A stretch of DNA of 64,000 nt, from assembly GCF_002192415.1 (NCBI RefSeq), contig NZ_CP021780.1:1922001-1986000 (forward strand), written 5' to 3'. The notes beneath the pieces are model-generated. The model saw nothing but the letters and a program-made list of their open reading frames with translations. It was not told the origin of the DNA and ran no database searches. A program made the translations under genes and the position numbers. This document shows positions 26,923 to 36,677 of the stretch, one piece after another; the stretch's first letter is position 1; each line of letters starts with the position of its first letter. The DNA comes from Paenibacillus donghaensis (GTDB lineage: Bacteria > Bacillota > Bacilli > Paenibacillales > Paenibacillaceae).

Positions 26923-27900
26923 TTGAGAGAAGTAGTAACGGACATAACCAAGGGAACCTATAAAGGCTTTAAGTCTATCGTGATGGAGAGTGAACAGATT
27001 CGTCTGGAAACCGTACCGGAAATCGGCGGTAAGCTGGTCTCTATCCTTTATAAGCCTGCAGGTAAGGAGTGGATGCTGGACTCTGGTGACCGTCCTATGC
27101 TGCAGCCGGAGTACGGCTCTACTTTCTCAGATTGGGATATGAGCGGCTGGGATGAATGTTTTCCGACGATCAATAGCTGTTCTTCAGGAATAGATAGAAG
27201 CGTGATCCTTCCAGATCATGGTGAGCTATGGTCACTTCCATGGGACTGCAGAATCGGAGGGGATTCAATGGTCAGTTCGGTGCGAAGTCCACGGCTTCCC
27301 TATCAGTTCACGAGAGAAATCTCATTTCCTTCAGCAGATCGGATAAGACTGGATTACCGCGCTGACAATTTGAGTGACCAGCCCATCCCCTTTTTGTGGG
27401 TGCCCCATCCGCAGTTCGCAATTACGGAACCGACCCGCATTCTTCTCCCTGAGTTTATGGAGGACATGCAGTGTGTATACGAAGGCAATTCGTTGAAGGG
27501 TGGAGAGTCGTATGACTGGGATGAGGTATCACTGATTTCTTCTGAGGTTACCGGGGATGGCAGAAAATTTTATTATCGTTATCAAGTTCCGGTAGGATGC
27601 TCCGGGCTATACGAAGAAAAGAGCGGGAACTTCTTAATCCTATCCGTTCCGGCAGACAAGGTTCCCTATTTAGGAGTTTGGGTGGACGAAGGTATGTTTA
27701 ATGACCGGGTCACTTGTGCACTCGAACCAAGTATCGGCTATTATGATTCGTTAGAAATAGCAGTCGGCAATGGGACGGCACAAGTGATAGCTGCACAATC
27801 ATCTTTTTCATGGCATTTAGAGCTGTTTATAGGCGCTGGAATCAACAATCTGGGGATTGAGGAGCGCGCGACCTATATGAAGAATATCGTATCGTTGTAA
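26923..27900 (+). CDS. aldose 1-epimerase-like (mutarotase superfamily) protein
   Basis: 325 aa from TTG 26923 with GGAG at 26911-26914; GTG 26914 is an alternative giving 328. TTG is favoured because the decayed copy at 36678 keeps TTG at the equivalent place. Beta-sandwich of the galactose mutarotase superfamily: LETVPEIGGKLVSILYK near the start, FLWVPHPQFAI with a probable catalytic His, and a late VWVDEGMFNDRVTCALEP. It probably interconverts anomers or binds a sugar made by neighbouring hydrolases. It is the only gene left whole between two groups of remnants. Confidence 0.75.
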   Translation: MREVVTDITKGTYKGFKSIVMESEQIRLETVPEIGGKLVSILYKPAGKEWMLDSGDRPMLQPEYGSTFSDWDMSGWDECFPTINSCSSGIDRSVILPDHGELWSLPWDCRIGGDSMVSSVRSPRLPYQFTREISFPSADRIRLDYRADNLSDQPIPFLWVPHPQFAITEPTRILLPEFMEDMQCVYEGNSLKGGESYDWDEVSLISSEVTGDGRKFYYRYQVPVGCSGLYEEKSGNFLILSVPADKVPYLGVWVDEGMFNDRVTCALEPSIGYYDSLEIAVGNGTAQVIAAQSSFSWHLELFIGAGINNLGIEERATYMKNIVSL

Positions 27901-27942
27901 GTGAGGACCAAAAGAATATATTTGCAGGTCATTATTAAACTT

Positions 27943-28590
27943 GGCGTCGTTAACGCTTCCGGCGAGCGGATTAGTTTTACGAACTATTATATGGAGAAGA
28001 ACAGTGAGCCGTTTTTTGGCGTGTACGGTGAACTCCATTTTTCCGGTTACGATGAACGGTACTGGGAAATATTTTTGGAACCTGCATGAGGAAGTCGAAG
28101 TCGGAGTGTTTGAATGGGAAGGAAATAAAGACTTACGCAAATTCATTCAGCTGTGTGATCTGGCAGAGTCTGTATGTCATCATGATCCGCAGTGGACCTT
28201 TCTGTCATGCTGAGATCCGCAACGGCGGCATGCGGAGTGGCTATTCGGCCGTCCGTTTGAGATTCGCTCCAATGATGAAGGTTATCTGGCGTATGTGCGG
28301 AGGCTGGACACAGAAATTGGCCTACAGATCCCAAGGCTTACTGTATAAAGAGGGAGGCCCAATCATCGGCACCCAAATTGAGAATGAACATAACCATCTC
28401 TCGGCACAGTGGGGCCAGACAACTGGCATCAACAATATGTGGCTTAATGGCGGCAGTAACGGTAATGAAGATATGCTGCGGCTAAGGAACATGGCGACCA
28501 GACATGTATAGATACGCCCATCTATACATGTACAGGATGGGGAGGGATTCGGGTTATGGAAGGCGGACATCCTTGGTAAGCAGCGCGTCC
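27943..28590 (+). pseudogene. GH35 beta-galactosidase remnant
   Basis: Shifted frames give SFTNYYMEKN, VYGELHFSGYDERYW, FWNLHEEVEVGVFEWEG, GGPIIGTQIENEH and IDTPIYTCTGWGG, colinear with the intact GH35 at 424-2760 (FTNYYM, GEFHFS, FWNFHEEEEGKFDW, GGPIIAIQLDNEF). It has at least two frameshifts and a deletion around GELHFS, and the sequence ends after about 220 residues. The start codon is not preserved. Confidence 0.8.
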
Positions 28591-28647
28591 TATTCACGAA
28601 CGCCAATTTGCTTGTATCAGGCTTGAGATAAAGCTCGAATCAACGGA

Positions 28648-29064
28648 TTATAATAATTTGCCGCGTAAACTGACTATCACCATGTGGGATTTCTCCTGGT
28701 ATACGATGACCTTGCCCGGTGAGCCTTACAGTGATCTTGCTGCAAGATTTAAGGAAGCGGTGGATAGAGGGTACAATACGATTCGAATCTGTGCGATGCC
28801 TTTCTTATTGTTCACTGCGGAAGGCAAACGGCCAGGCCCTTAACATTTCGGCAGCCTGGGAGCTGTCGGGCAGCGGACACGCTGGTACAACTGCCGCGGC
28901 GGAGCCGAGCTGGACGGACATGCGCATTTGCTGGACTGCGAAAAGGCATGTCACTTGGATTCTGGGGAATGACGCTTTGCTCCAACTGTGCACCGCATCA
29001 TCCGTTCTGGAACGATATCGCGTGGCAGCAGAAATGGAACCGGTTTATTCTTGAAGCAGAATAA
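28648..29064 (+). pseudogene. cellulase-like family protein remnant, copy 2
   Basis: Encodes NLPRKLTITMWDFSWYTMTL, EAVDRGYNTIRICAMPF and FTAEGKRPGP. After a frameshift near 28842 it gives HFGSLGAVGQRTRWYNCRG and ELDGHAHLLD, then a deletion, and finally an end piece FWNDIAWQQKWNRFILEAE. It is a longer version of the remnant at 10437-10695, from the same parent gene. N- and C-terminal pieces survive while most of the barrel is gone. Confidence 0.7.
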
Positions 29065-29211
29065 TAGGTAAAAGCGATGTTTACTACTCAAACTGACTGT
29101 GTAATGTTAGGAATTCTAAGTCTATCGTAACTTTGACTGGTACCCTCCCAAAGCAGGAATCACTAAAATTAAATTGTAAGGAGAATTAAGAATATAAAGG
29201 GAGGTTTCAAA

Positions 29212-30831
29212 GTGAAAAGGTTAAAGAAAAACACAGTTTCGTCTCTTGTAATCGCTTTAATGTTCGCGCTCACTCTTTCCGGATGTGGTGGCAACAACAA
29301 TACGAACAACTCGGCAAGTGAAACGTCAGATCTGGCGGCAACCCATTCATCGGCATCGGCAGCAACAAATGCTGATAGACCGGACAACTCCAAGGAGGTC
29401 AAGCTTACTGGATTCCTGATTGGTGAAGCACCAAAAGGTTTGCCTGAAGTCTTGGCCGCAATCAATGAGAAACTCAAGAAAGACATTAACGCTACCCTTG
29501 AAATCAACTATATTGGCTGGGGAGATGTGGCTTCCAAATATCCGTTAGTGCTCGCTTCTGGTCAGGATGTGGATTTCATCTTTGCAGCCGACTGGAATTA
29601 TTATATTTCGGAAGCCAACAAGGGATCTTTCATGCCACTTAATGAGAATATGCTCCAGACCTACATGCCGAAATACTTCGCCAAACAAGATCCTGCAGCA
29701 TACAAGGCTACTATTGTTAACGGGAAGCAGTATATGATTCCGACGACTACCCCAGACCGGAAAGTAGGCATAGTTGTACTTCGAAAAGACATCCTGGATA
29801 GAAGCGGACTGGAGAATCCAACCAATCTTTCCGAACTGGGACCCTATTTTGCTGAACTTAAAAAGAATCATCCTGAAATGACCCCACTGAATCTGGATTC
29901 ACAATATGATCTGGCTCAACCATTTAATGCTCTCGTTAATGAGAAGTTTGCATTTACAAGTGCGCCTATTGATTCCAATAATCCATCCGAAGTTGGTACT
30001 TACACCGACTCAGAGGATCCTGCAGGTAGAATTTTGAGTCTTACGGATGAACCGGTACTGAGCTCCTTTAAATATGCCGCCGGAATCATGAAGCAGTGGT
30101 ATGATGCCGGTTATGTCAACAAAAATCCATTCGCCAATAAAGTGAAATCGGCGGATAACTTTCTTGAGGGGAAAGCAGGAGTAGCCTTCGGCAACTCCCT
30201 GAGCATTTCATCCATGGTAACATCTGCTCAGAATAAAGGTATAGAAACATACATTATGCCGACCCTTAGTCCTACAGGGAAATCCCCATCTAATAGCTGG
30301 TTGAACAACGGGGTGGCCATTGCCGCCAACTCTGCTAATCCTGAACGTACGCTGCAGGCACTTGATTTGTTAATGGAAGATGAGTCTTACGTTAACCTGG
30401 CGTATTACGGTATTGAAGGGAAGAATTATATAACTACGGCTGATGGTAAGTTGGGACTACCAGAAGGAGTCAATGCAGAGAATAACAGCTATCCGCCGGA
30501 TGCATCTGGTTTCTGGTTTGTAGATAAGGATTTTGGCAAACCGAGTGTAACCTGGCCAGAATCTTATATTGAGTTACAAAGCAAGGTTAAGAATTATCTT
30601 GCTCCACCAACCTATCTAGGATTTACCTTTAATACAGAGAAGGTTAAATCCGAAATGGCAAACCTGAAGACTGTATCTTCGCAATACTATCAACCGATAG
30701 TTATCGGTGGAGTCAAAGATGTAAATAAAGCTTTTGAAACTCTGGAATCCAAAATGAAAGCAGCCGGAATTGACAAAGTAAAAGCAGAAGTTGAAGCTCA
30801 AGCCGCTGAGTTTTTGAAAAACAGACAATAA
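29212..30831 (+). CDS. extracellular sugar-binding lipoprotein of an ABC importer
   Basis: 539 aa with GTG start 29212 (AAAGGGAGG upstream). Lipoprotein signal with lipobox LSGC, Cys at about 24, then an Asn/Ser-rich linker. The body fits the large LipO/YtcQ family 1-type binding proteins that work with LplB/YtcP permeases (for example LSELGPYFAELKKNHPEMTP and a C-terminal IVIGGVKDVNKAFETLESKM). It heads the 29.2-36.4 kb importer locus. A weak hairpin after it may raise its level over the permeases. Ligand probably an oligosaccharide, unidentified. Confidence 0.88.
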   Translation: MKRLKKNTVSSLVIALMFALTLSGCGGNNNTNNSASETSDLAATHSSASAATNADRPDNSKEVKLTGFLIGEAPKGLPEVLAAINEKLKKDINATLEINYIGWGDVASKYPLVLASGQDVDFIFAADWNYYISEANKGSFMPLNENMLQTYMPKYFAKQDPAAYKATIVNGKQYMIPTTTPDRKVGIVVLRKDILDRSGLENPTNLSELGPYFAELKKNHPEMTPLNLDSQYDLAQPFNALVNEKFAFTSAPIDSNNPSEVGTYTDSEDPAGRILSLTDEPVLSSFKYAAGIMKQWYDAGYVNKNPFANKVKSADNFLEGKAGVAFGNSLSISSMVTSAQNKGIETYIMPTLSPTGKSPSNSWLNNGVAIAANSANPERTLQALDLLMEDESYVNLAYYGIEGKNYITTADGKLGLPEGVNAENNSYPPDASGFWFVDKDFGKPSVTWPESYIELQSKVKNYLAPPTYLGFTFNTEKVKSEMANLKTVSSQYYQPIVIGGVKDVNKAFETLESKMKAAGIDKVKAEVEAQAAEFLKNRQ

Positions 30832-30846
30832 AAATCCCCTTAAACG

Positions 30847-30868
30847 GCCGCTCCCATGGGGCGGCTTT
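30847..30868 (+). terminator. partial terminator after the binding-protein gene
   Basis: GCCGC...GCGGC hairpin with inner CCC:GGG pairs followed by TTTTC, 16 bases after the stop. Such hairpins often reduce, without abolishing, readthrough into the permeases. 30869-30990 shows nothing else. Confidence 0.5.
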
Positions 30869-30990
30869 TCATTTACAGATACCTTAAGAAATCAAAGCTA
30901 ATCATAAGACTGTCCGGTACTTTTGAGGTTGAGATAGCGGTAGACTTAACACATAAATCATAGAGCATATCGAAAGGTGATGGAGAGTAA

Positions 30991-31959
30991 ATGCAGATCA
31001 AAACTGATGTTCCAGCCGGGCTGAAACAAAGGAAAAAATTTAAAAAAGGAAATCTGCTTTTGGATTTGAAGCAGAACCGTGTACTCTATTTAATGTTTGT
31101 GCCAATTGCGATTTACTATGTTATCTTCTCATATATCCCTATGGGCGGGATTGTAATGGCCTTTCAGTCTTATACGTTAAAGGGTGGATTATTTTCTAGC
31201 CCGTGGGTAGGGTTTGAGAACTTTGATTATTTTTTCTCGTCCGGCAAAGCCTGGCTCGTTACCCGCAATACAGTTGTTTATAATGTGATCTTCCTGACTG
31301 CATATACATGCTTTTCATTGGGAGCAGCTATTTTTTTATCTGAAATTCAAAAGAAGTGGTTTAAGAAACTCTCCCAAACGTTAATGTTTCTACCCTACTT
31401 TATCTCGTGGGTTACTGTTTCGGCCTTCGTGTATAACTTTCTGAATTATGAATACGGTATTGTCAATAAAATGCTGGAATATTTCAATATTGCGGCATTA
31501 GATATCTATTCGGAAACCAGTTACTGGTATATTCTTCTGCCGTTTCTCTATGTCTGGAAATGGGTTGGCTACGGCAGTGTTCTCTATCTGGCGGCCATAG
31601 TGGGTATTGATCAGGAAATATATGAAGCAGCAACGATTGATGGAGCTACCCGCTTCCAGAAAATAACGAAAATTACGCTGCCTCTTCTGAAACCGACAAT
31701 GATCATTTTGATTCTGCTGGGGTTAGGCCGGATCATGCGCGGGGAATTTGATATGTTCTATCAGCTCATCGGCAACAACGGAAGACTCATGGACGCAACT
31801 GATATTATAGATACTCTGGCTTTCCGCTCTCTAATAGGCACTGCGGATTTCGGAATGGCATCCTCCGTTGGTGTGTATCAGTCCGTTCTTACACTGATTA
31901 TTATCTTGACGGCGAACTGGCTTGTAAGACGATATGACAAAGATCAAGCCCTGTTTTAA
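30991..31959 (+). CDS. sugar ABC transporter permease, LplB type
   Basis: 322 aa, six membrane segments after a basic N terminus (LYLMFVPIAIYYVIFSYIPM). The EAA loop facing the ATPase reads YEAATIDGATRFQKITKITL. Start ATG 30991 with AAGGTGATGGAG upstream. It pairs with the permease 30 bases downstream. The ATPase is not encoded here and is presumably a shared MsmX-type protein, as usual for this family. A fragment of a second copy lies at 21714-21779. Confidence 0.9.
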   Translation: MQIKTDVPAGLKQRKKFKKGNLLLDLKQNRVLYLMFVPIAIYYVIFSYIPMGGIVMAFQSYTLKGGLFSSPWVGFENFDYFFSSGKAWLVTRNTVVYNVIFLTAYTCFSLGAAIFLSEIQKKWFKKLSQTLMFLPYFISWVTVSAFVYNFLNYEYGIVNKMLEYFNIAALDIYSETSYWYILLPFLYVWKWVGYGSVLYLAAIVGIDQEIYEAATIDGATRFQKITKITLPLLKPTMIILILLGLGRIMRGEFDMFYQLIGNNGRLMDATDIIDTLAFRSLIGTADFGMASSVGVYQSVLTLIIILTANWLVRRYDKDQALF

Positions 31960-31988
31960 ACCTATCCATTTCAGAAGAGGTGTAATCA

Positions 31989-32882
31989 ATGACTACTACA
32001 AGCAACCGTAAAATAAATTCGACACCATGGTTCGCATTTACTTCCTATGCCATTGTGTTAATCATCGCTCTTGTCTGCGTACTGCCTTTTATCGTCTTAA
32101 TCTCCGGCTCGCTCTCTACAGAGAGTTCAGTAATCAAGGATGGTTACTGGTTCTGGCCGCGTGACTTTTCACTCGACGCCTTTAAATTTATTTTCCGCTA
32201 CCCTCAAGATGTATTGTCCGCTTATAAAGTCTCGATCATCATCACTGTTATCGGGACGACGCTCTCCTTGCTGATCTCTTCCATGTCGGCCTTTGTCATT
32301 AGCCGCAAAGAGATCAGGTACCGAAATGTACTAGCTTTTTTCTTGTTCTTCACAACGTTGTTCAGCGGGGGACTGGCACCTTATTACATCTGGATCTCAC
32401 GCAATTTACATTTGTCAGATACTTATTTGGTGCTGATCCTGGTCCCTATGTTTAATGTGATGTATATTTTGATTCTACGGAGTTTTATCCAGGGTTCAGT
32501 GCCCGAACCGCTTATCGAATCGGCAAAAATAGATGGAGCCGGCTATTTGCGGATATATCTTCAAATGATTCTGCCGTTGTCCAAGCCTGCACTTGCTTCC
32601 ATTGGTGTATTTATGGTTTTGGCTTATTGGAATGACTGGTGGACGGCAATGATGTTCACGAACAATAATAATATGGTGCCGCTCCAGTATCTGCTCTATA
32701 AAATGTTATCCTCTGTTAATTTATCATCGGCCATGGCAGAGCATGTAGCGAATCTCGATACACCGAAAGAAACCTTCAAGCTGGCGATGACTGTCATAGC
32801 TACAGGTCCAATTATTCTGGCATTCCCTTTTGTGCAGAAATATTTCGTGTCCGGCATCACGATCGGTGCGGTTAAAGGGTAA
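31989..32882 (+). CDS. sugar ABC transporter permease, YtcP/LplC type
   Basis: 297 aa, six membrane segments, EAA loop region IESAKIDGAGYLRIYLQMIL. Typical length and C terminus (FPFVQKYFVSGITIGAVKG) for the second permease of LplB/YtcP importers. AGAGGTG lies before ATG 31989. Next gene in line is the response regulator. Confidence 0.9.
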   Translation: MTTTSNRKINSTPWFAFTSYAIVLIIALVCVLPFIVLISGSLSTESSVIKDGYWFWPRDFSLDAFKFIFRYPQDVLSAYKVSIIITVIGTTLSLLISSMSAFVISRKEIRYRNVLAFFLFFTTLFSGGLAPYYIWISRNLHLSDTYLVLILVPMFNVMYILILRSFIQGSVPEPLIESAKIDGAGYLRIYLQMILPLSKPALASIGVFMVLAYWNDWWTAMMFTNNNNMVPLQYLLYKMLSSVNLSSAMAEHVANLDTPKETFKLAMTVIATGPIILAFPFVQKYFVSGITIGAVKG

Positions 32883-32963
32883 TGAGATCCCCAGAGTTCA
32901 GTGTATAATCTAAAGAATCTAGGCACATATTCACTTCATGAACCGGTAAAGGGGGATACCCGC

Positions 32964-34565
32964 TTGAAACTACTAATTGTTGATGACGAGACACGAACAA
33001 GAGAATTGCTGCGAAGTCATATCGATTGGGAGGGAATCGGAGTTGATGAAGTGAGGACAGCCCATAATGGAATAAAGGCACTTGAATATGCAACAGAATG
33101 GAAGCCGGAGATTATACTTTGTGATGTGCGGATGCCAAAAATGGACGGCATAGAGTTTGCCAACCAATACCGCTTGATTGCACCGCAAGGTAAAATTATC
33201 TTCTTAAGCGGGTATTCGGATAAAGAGTATTTGAAATCGGCTATACATCTAAAGGCATTGACTTATATAGAGAAGCCAGTAAATCCGTTAGAAGTACGTT
33301 CTGCGGTTAAAGCTGCCGTCCTGCTCTGCCAAGAAGAGGAAAAGAAGTACAATGTGGAATTGCAGGTTCAAAAGGATATTGACCGGAGCCTTCCGTATCT
33401 GCGGCAGGAAATGGTCCGCAAGCTGATTTCCAATCCGGCTTCGCCGAATGTCGGCCCCGCGATCCACAATCAGGAAACATTTTTGTTGCCGCTTAAGGGG
33501 CCATACACGGTTGCCACAGCCAATCTCTACTGGAAAGGATTGTCTCATCCCGAGGATTTCTCACTACAACAGAATATCATCCTGGATATGATTAACCGGA
33601 GTCAGAATTTCCCGTCTCTACGATTAATAGCAGGGTTTAATTGGCAGAATCAATTGGTACTGATTATTCCTGGACGCTTCGGCAACGCTTACCGGGATGG
33701 ACGTGGAACGATTGAAGAATTATTCGCTGAGCTATGTCAAATCGCAGGTGAAGCTATTGAGCTAAGACTCGGCATCGGTTCCAGCGCCCAAACGCTCATG
33801 GAAATACCTGAAGCCTACAATAATGCCGTTCGAATCAGTGCTTTTCAGTATTATCATGATCAGAACAATATTTTCTTCGATTCGATCGGACCTTCCCAGT
33901 CTATTGATACCAATTGGGACGAGGTACGCCGCATTCGCAACCATTTACGCAAAGGAGAGATTGATGCCGCAAAAGTTGCACTGAGGGAGTGGACGCGGTA
34001 TGCACGTGCCTGTATGGATCTTGATATTCTACGGCTGAAAGATACTTATTTTCAATTTATGCTTGCGATTACAGAGACTGCCGTTCAACTGAATCTGGTG
34101 GAGCAGACGGAGGATAAGGAAAGGCGTTATGTGTGGAAGGAAATCGACGGTATTCCCAGCCTGAATGCACTTGAGAGGTTTGTAATGAATACAATTGATG
34201 AATTGTTTGCTGCCGGACAAGGAGAACCGAAAGATGCGAATATCCGGAAAATGCAGATAATCGTCCAGTATATTCATGCCAATTTTCATCAGAGCGGGTT
34301 TACAATCAAGGCGATTGCCGATCATGTTCAATTTAGCGAAACTTATTTATGCGCGTATTTCAAAAAACAGCAGGGGCAAACCATTAAAGAGTATATTACT
34401 GAAGTCAGAATAAATAAAGCAAAGGAACTGCTGGGAGATATGAGTATGAAATTATTTGAGATCACAGTGCAGCTAGGCTTTACGGATGCAGGTTACTTTA
34501 CAACTTTTTTCAAAAGATACGTCGGTTGTACACCCAGCGAGTATCGTGAGCGAATGCTGCGATGA
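32964..34565 (+). CDS. YesN-type response regulator with AraC domain
   Basis: 533 aa from TTG 32964, chosen because GGGGGA lies upstream and the receiver fold begins at once (LKLLIVDDET). Receiver with D54 in LCDVRMPKMDG and the Lys of YIEKPVNP; a long middle region; C-terminal AraC helix-turn-helix (FTIKAIADHVQFSETYLCAY, LGFTDAGYFTTFFKRYVGCT). It should activate the importer genes upstream in response to the YesM-type kinase encoded next (four-base overlap). Confidence 0.9.
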   Translation: MKLLIVDDETRTRELLRSHIDWEGIGVDEVRTAHNGIKALEYATEWKPEIILCDVRMPKMDGIEFANQYRLIAPQGKIIFLSGYSDKEYLKSAIHLKALTYIEKPVNPLEVRSAVKAAVLLCQEEEKKYNVELQVQKDIDRSLPYLRQEMVRKLISNPASPNVGPAIHNQETFLLPLKGPYTVATANLYWKGLSHPEDFSLQQNIILDMINRSQNFPSLRLIAGFNWQNQLVLIIPGRFGNAYRDGRGTIEELFAELCQIAGEAIELRLGIGSSAQTLMEIPEAYNNAVRISAFQYYHDQNNIFFDSIGPSQSIDTNWDEVRRIRNHLRKGEIDAAKVALREWTRYARACMDLDILRLKDTYFQFMLAITETAVQLNLVEQTEDKERRYVWKEIDGIPSLNALERFVMNTIDELFAAGQGEPKDANIRKMQIIVQYIHANFHQSGFTIKAIADHVQFSETYLCAYFKKQQGQTIKEYITEVRINKAKELLGDMSMKLFEITVQLGFTDAGYFTTFFKRYVGCTPSEYRERMLR

Positions 34566-36361
34566 AGATCTGGTTGAGCAGGTTATCCAATCTAAGCATT
34601 CGCTATAAGCTGTTTGCTACCTACCTTCTCGTCATCTCCATTCCTTTTATATTACTTCTGATTATTCATATCACTCTTACGCAGAAGGAAGATGAAGAAC
34701 GGGCGATAGATTCCTCACGCAAGATGCTGAATGAAACTAAATCTTATGTTGCTTACAAGTCTGAGGCAATGACAGAGGTGCTTAACTTTTTAGCATTCAA
34801 CCCTCTGGTTCAGAACGGAGTTGCCGCCGATTCAGCGCCCTATGAGAATATTATTAGGTGGCATGATGAGGCGATTGTGCTGACCCAACTGGTTAATCAA
34901 TTTCTGTACAATAAGGATATTAACAGCATCCAAATCTACATGGAAAAGGGATTAGCGGGTGCGACAGAAAGTCCTGATTTCTTACAACTGAACAAGGTGA
35001 AATCAACGGTTTGGTACCGTGATTTTGCCTCAACAGACGATTTTTTTGATTGGCTTCCCACCAAGGTGCTGGACCCCGGTGCAAGTACGGGAGAAATAGC
35101 GATATTACGGAAAGTGCTCGATGTTAACAATAGCCGGAAATTTAAAGGGATTGTTCAAGCCCGTATTGAATCAAGCGCGATGCAGACTGTTCTAAATCAT
35201 GCGGTATTGACACCCAATACATCCTCACTGCTATTTAATGACCGGGGAGATCTGCTGAGCAGTTCAGATCATTTCGACTACCAGGATACACTGGTGACGG
35301 ATGTATTGAAGAATACAACTGAGCATTCAGCAAGAGAGGGATATTACAATGACGATTATCTTATTGAAGGCAAGCGCCATCTCCTTGGGGTGGAGGACAT
35401 TCCGAATACGAATCTTAAGGTAGCTATTGTAGTTCCATATTCGGATATTACCGAATCGACAATAAAAGCCAGAAGCCGCATCATCTCCATATTTATGCTG
35501 GTCATTCCCCTGATGCTGCCCCTAGCCTATTTTACCGCAGGTACAGCAACCAAGCGGATTCGCCTGCTGATCCTGCATGCCCGGAAGATTAAACATGGCA
35601 ACTTCAATATCACTCCGCTTCCCGTAAAGGGAGATGAGATCGGAGAGCTTACACAAAATTTCAATGTCATGGTGCAAAATATATCTGAGTTAATTGACGA
35701 AACCTACAAGCTCGGGAATGAAGTGAAGAGCAATGAGTTAAAAGCTCTTCAGGCGCAAATCAATCCGCATTTTCTCTACAATACACTGGATCTGATTAAT
35801 ATCATGGCGATTGAAGCCGATGAGCGTGAAATCCAACGCGTTGTAGATGAGCTAGCAACATTTTATAAGCTTAGTCTGTCAAACGGCAAGGAATTCGTTA
35901 CTTTAGAGAGCGAGCTTCAACATATTGAGGCCTATACAAGCATACAGAATATACGTTTTGGAGGCGGGATCAGACTTGAGCTTGAGGTAACCCGCGAATG
36001 GTATACATGCGAAATGCCGAAGATTATTCTGCAGCCATTGGTGGAAAATGCGATTCTGCACGGTATTATGGAAAAAGAGCCTGAAGAAGGGATCATACGG
36101 GTGACAGCCTGGGCTGAGCAGGATGATCTTATTGTACAGCTGTCAGATGATGGAATCGGTATGGAAGCTGAGGAACTGGATGCTATCTTCAAAGGAGATA
36201 ACAGAAAACGAAAAGGTGGGGGGTATGGCGTCCGCAACATTGATGAGAGATTAAAGCTTGCTTATGGAGCGTCATATGGGTTGAAATTCGAGAGCATTCC
36301 CAAACAAGGTACTCGTGTGTATATGCGTATTCCATTAAAGAGTAATAGGCTTAAAGTCTAA
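34562..36361 (+). CDS. YesM-type sensor histidine kinase
   Basis: 599 aa. Membrane segments at about 15-35 and 305-325 with a dCache-size outer domain between, HAMP (TKRIRLLILHARKIKHGNF), His_kinase domain with the phosphorylated His in QAQINPHFLYNTLD (near 402), and HATPase (LQPLVENAILHGI, DDGIGM, GGYGVRNIDERL). It is ATGA-coupled to the response regulator. In this family the outer domain usually senses the sugar, often with the binding protein. Confidence 0.92.
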   Translation: MKIWLSRLSNLSIRYKLFATYLLVISIPFILLLIIHITLTQKEDEERAIDSSRKMLNETKSYVAYKSEAMTEVLNFLAFNPLVQNGVAADSAPYENIIRWHDEAIVLTQLVNQFLYNKDINSIQIYMEKGLAGATESPDFLQLNKVKSTVWYRDFASTDDFFDWLPTKVLDPGASTGEIAILRKVLDVNNSRKFKGIVQARIESSAMQTVLNHAVLTPNTSSLLFNDRGDLLSSSDHFDYQDTLVTDVLKNTTEHSAREGYYNDDYLIEGKRHLLGVEDIPNTNLKVAIVVPYSDITESTIKARSRIISIFMLVIPLMLPLAYFTAGTATKRIRLLILHARKIKHGNFNITPLPVKGDEIGELTQNFNVMVQNISELIDETYKLGNEVKSNELKALQAQINPHFLYNTLDLINIMAIEADEREIQRVVDELATFYKLSLSNGKEFVTLESELQHIEAYTSIQNIRFGGGIRLELEVTREWYTCEMPKIILQPLVENAILHGIMEKEPEEGIIRVTAWAEQDDLIVQLSDDGIGMEAEELDAIFKGDNRKRKGGGYGVRNIDERLKLAYGASYGLKFESIPKQGTRVYMRIPLKSNRLKV

Positions 36362-36391
36362 ATTCTTGTAAAACATATCGTTATATTAATG

Positions 36392-36430
36392 AATCCTGAC
36401 GATCACCAAATGGTGACTGTCAGGATTTTT
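36392..36430 (+). terminator. terminator of the importer/YesMN operon
   Basis: AATCCTGACGATCACC pairs with GGTGACTGTCAGGATT (one mismatch), followed by TTTTTATC, 30 bases after the kinase stop. A close copy is at 21953-21985. Confidence 0.8.
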
Positions 36431-36431
36431 A

Positions 36432-36548
36432 TCATTCCCGCGGATGAATTGTGTCCAATCGGCTTCATTTCTCCGCATGCCAGAAACGGAATTTGGAAGT
36501 TGTGACAGCGTAGTAGCTTGTGAATTGCTTCCCTCAGGGCATTCCCGG
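36432..36548 (-). pseudogene. AraC regulator remnant
   Basis: Matches the 3' end of the intact araC gene at 21961-22785 (shared TATCATTC, ATCGGCTTCA and CGGAATTTGGAAG runs, with substitutions and small deletions). Only about 110 bases remain. The ancestral order of YesM kinase, terminator, reversed araC and hydrolase is thus shared with the scar at 21.9 kb. Confidence 0.65.
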
Positions 36549-36587
36549 CAATAAGGGGCATTTCCATATAGAAATCTTCTATTGAAC

Positions 36588-36626
36588 AAGAATATAGTCC
36601 ATTATAATAAGCGTTTTGTCAATTGG
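36588..36626 (+). promoter_or_regulatory. two-part AraC-type operator, copy C
   Basis: AAGAATATAGTCCAT (36588-36602), 11 bases, TTTTGTCAATTGG (36614-36626), then TAAAGATAGTATGTT at 36651-36665. Same layout as copies A and B. Confidence 0.6.
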
Positions 36627-36677
36627 CGGCAGCCTTCTCCCAAGTTAAAGTAAAGATAGTATGTTTGGGGAGTGAGA

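Noticed and set aside
28502..28531. Perfect 12-base inverted repeat, terminator-like
   Set aside because: It lies inside GH35-derived coding sequence (IDTPIYTCTGWGG) and has no T run, so it is probably accidental.
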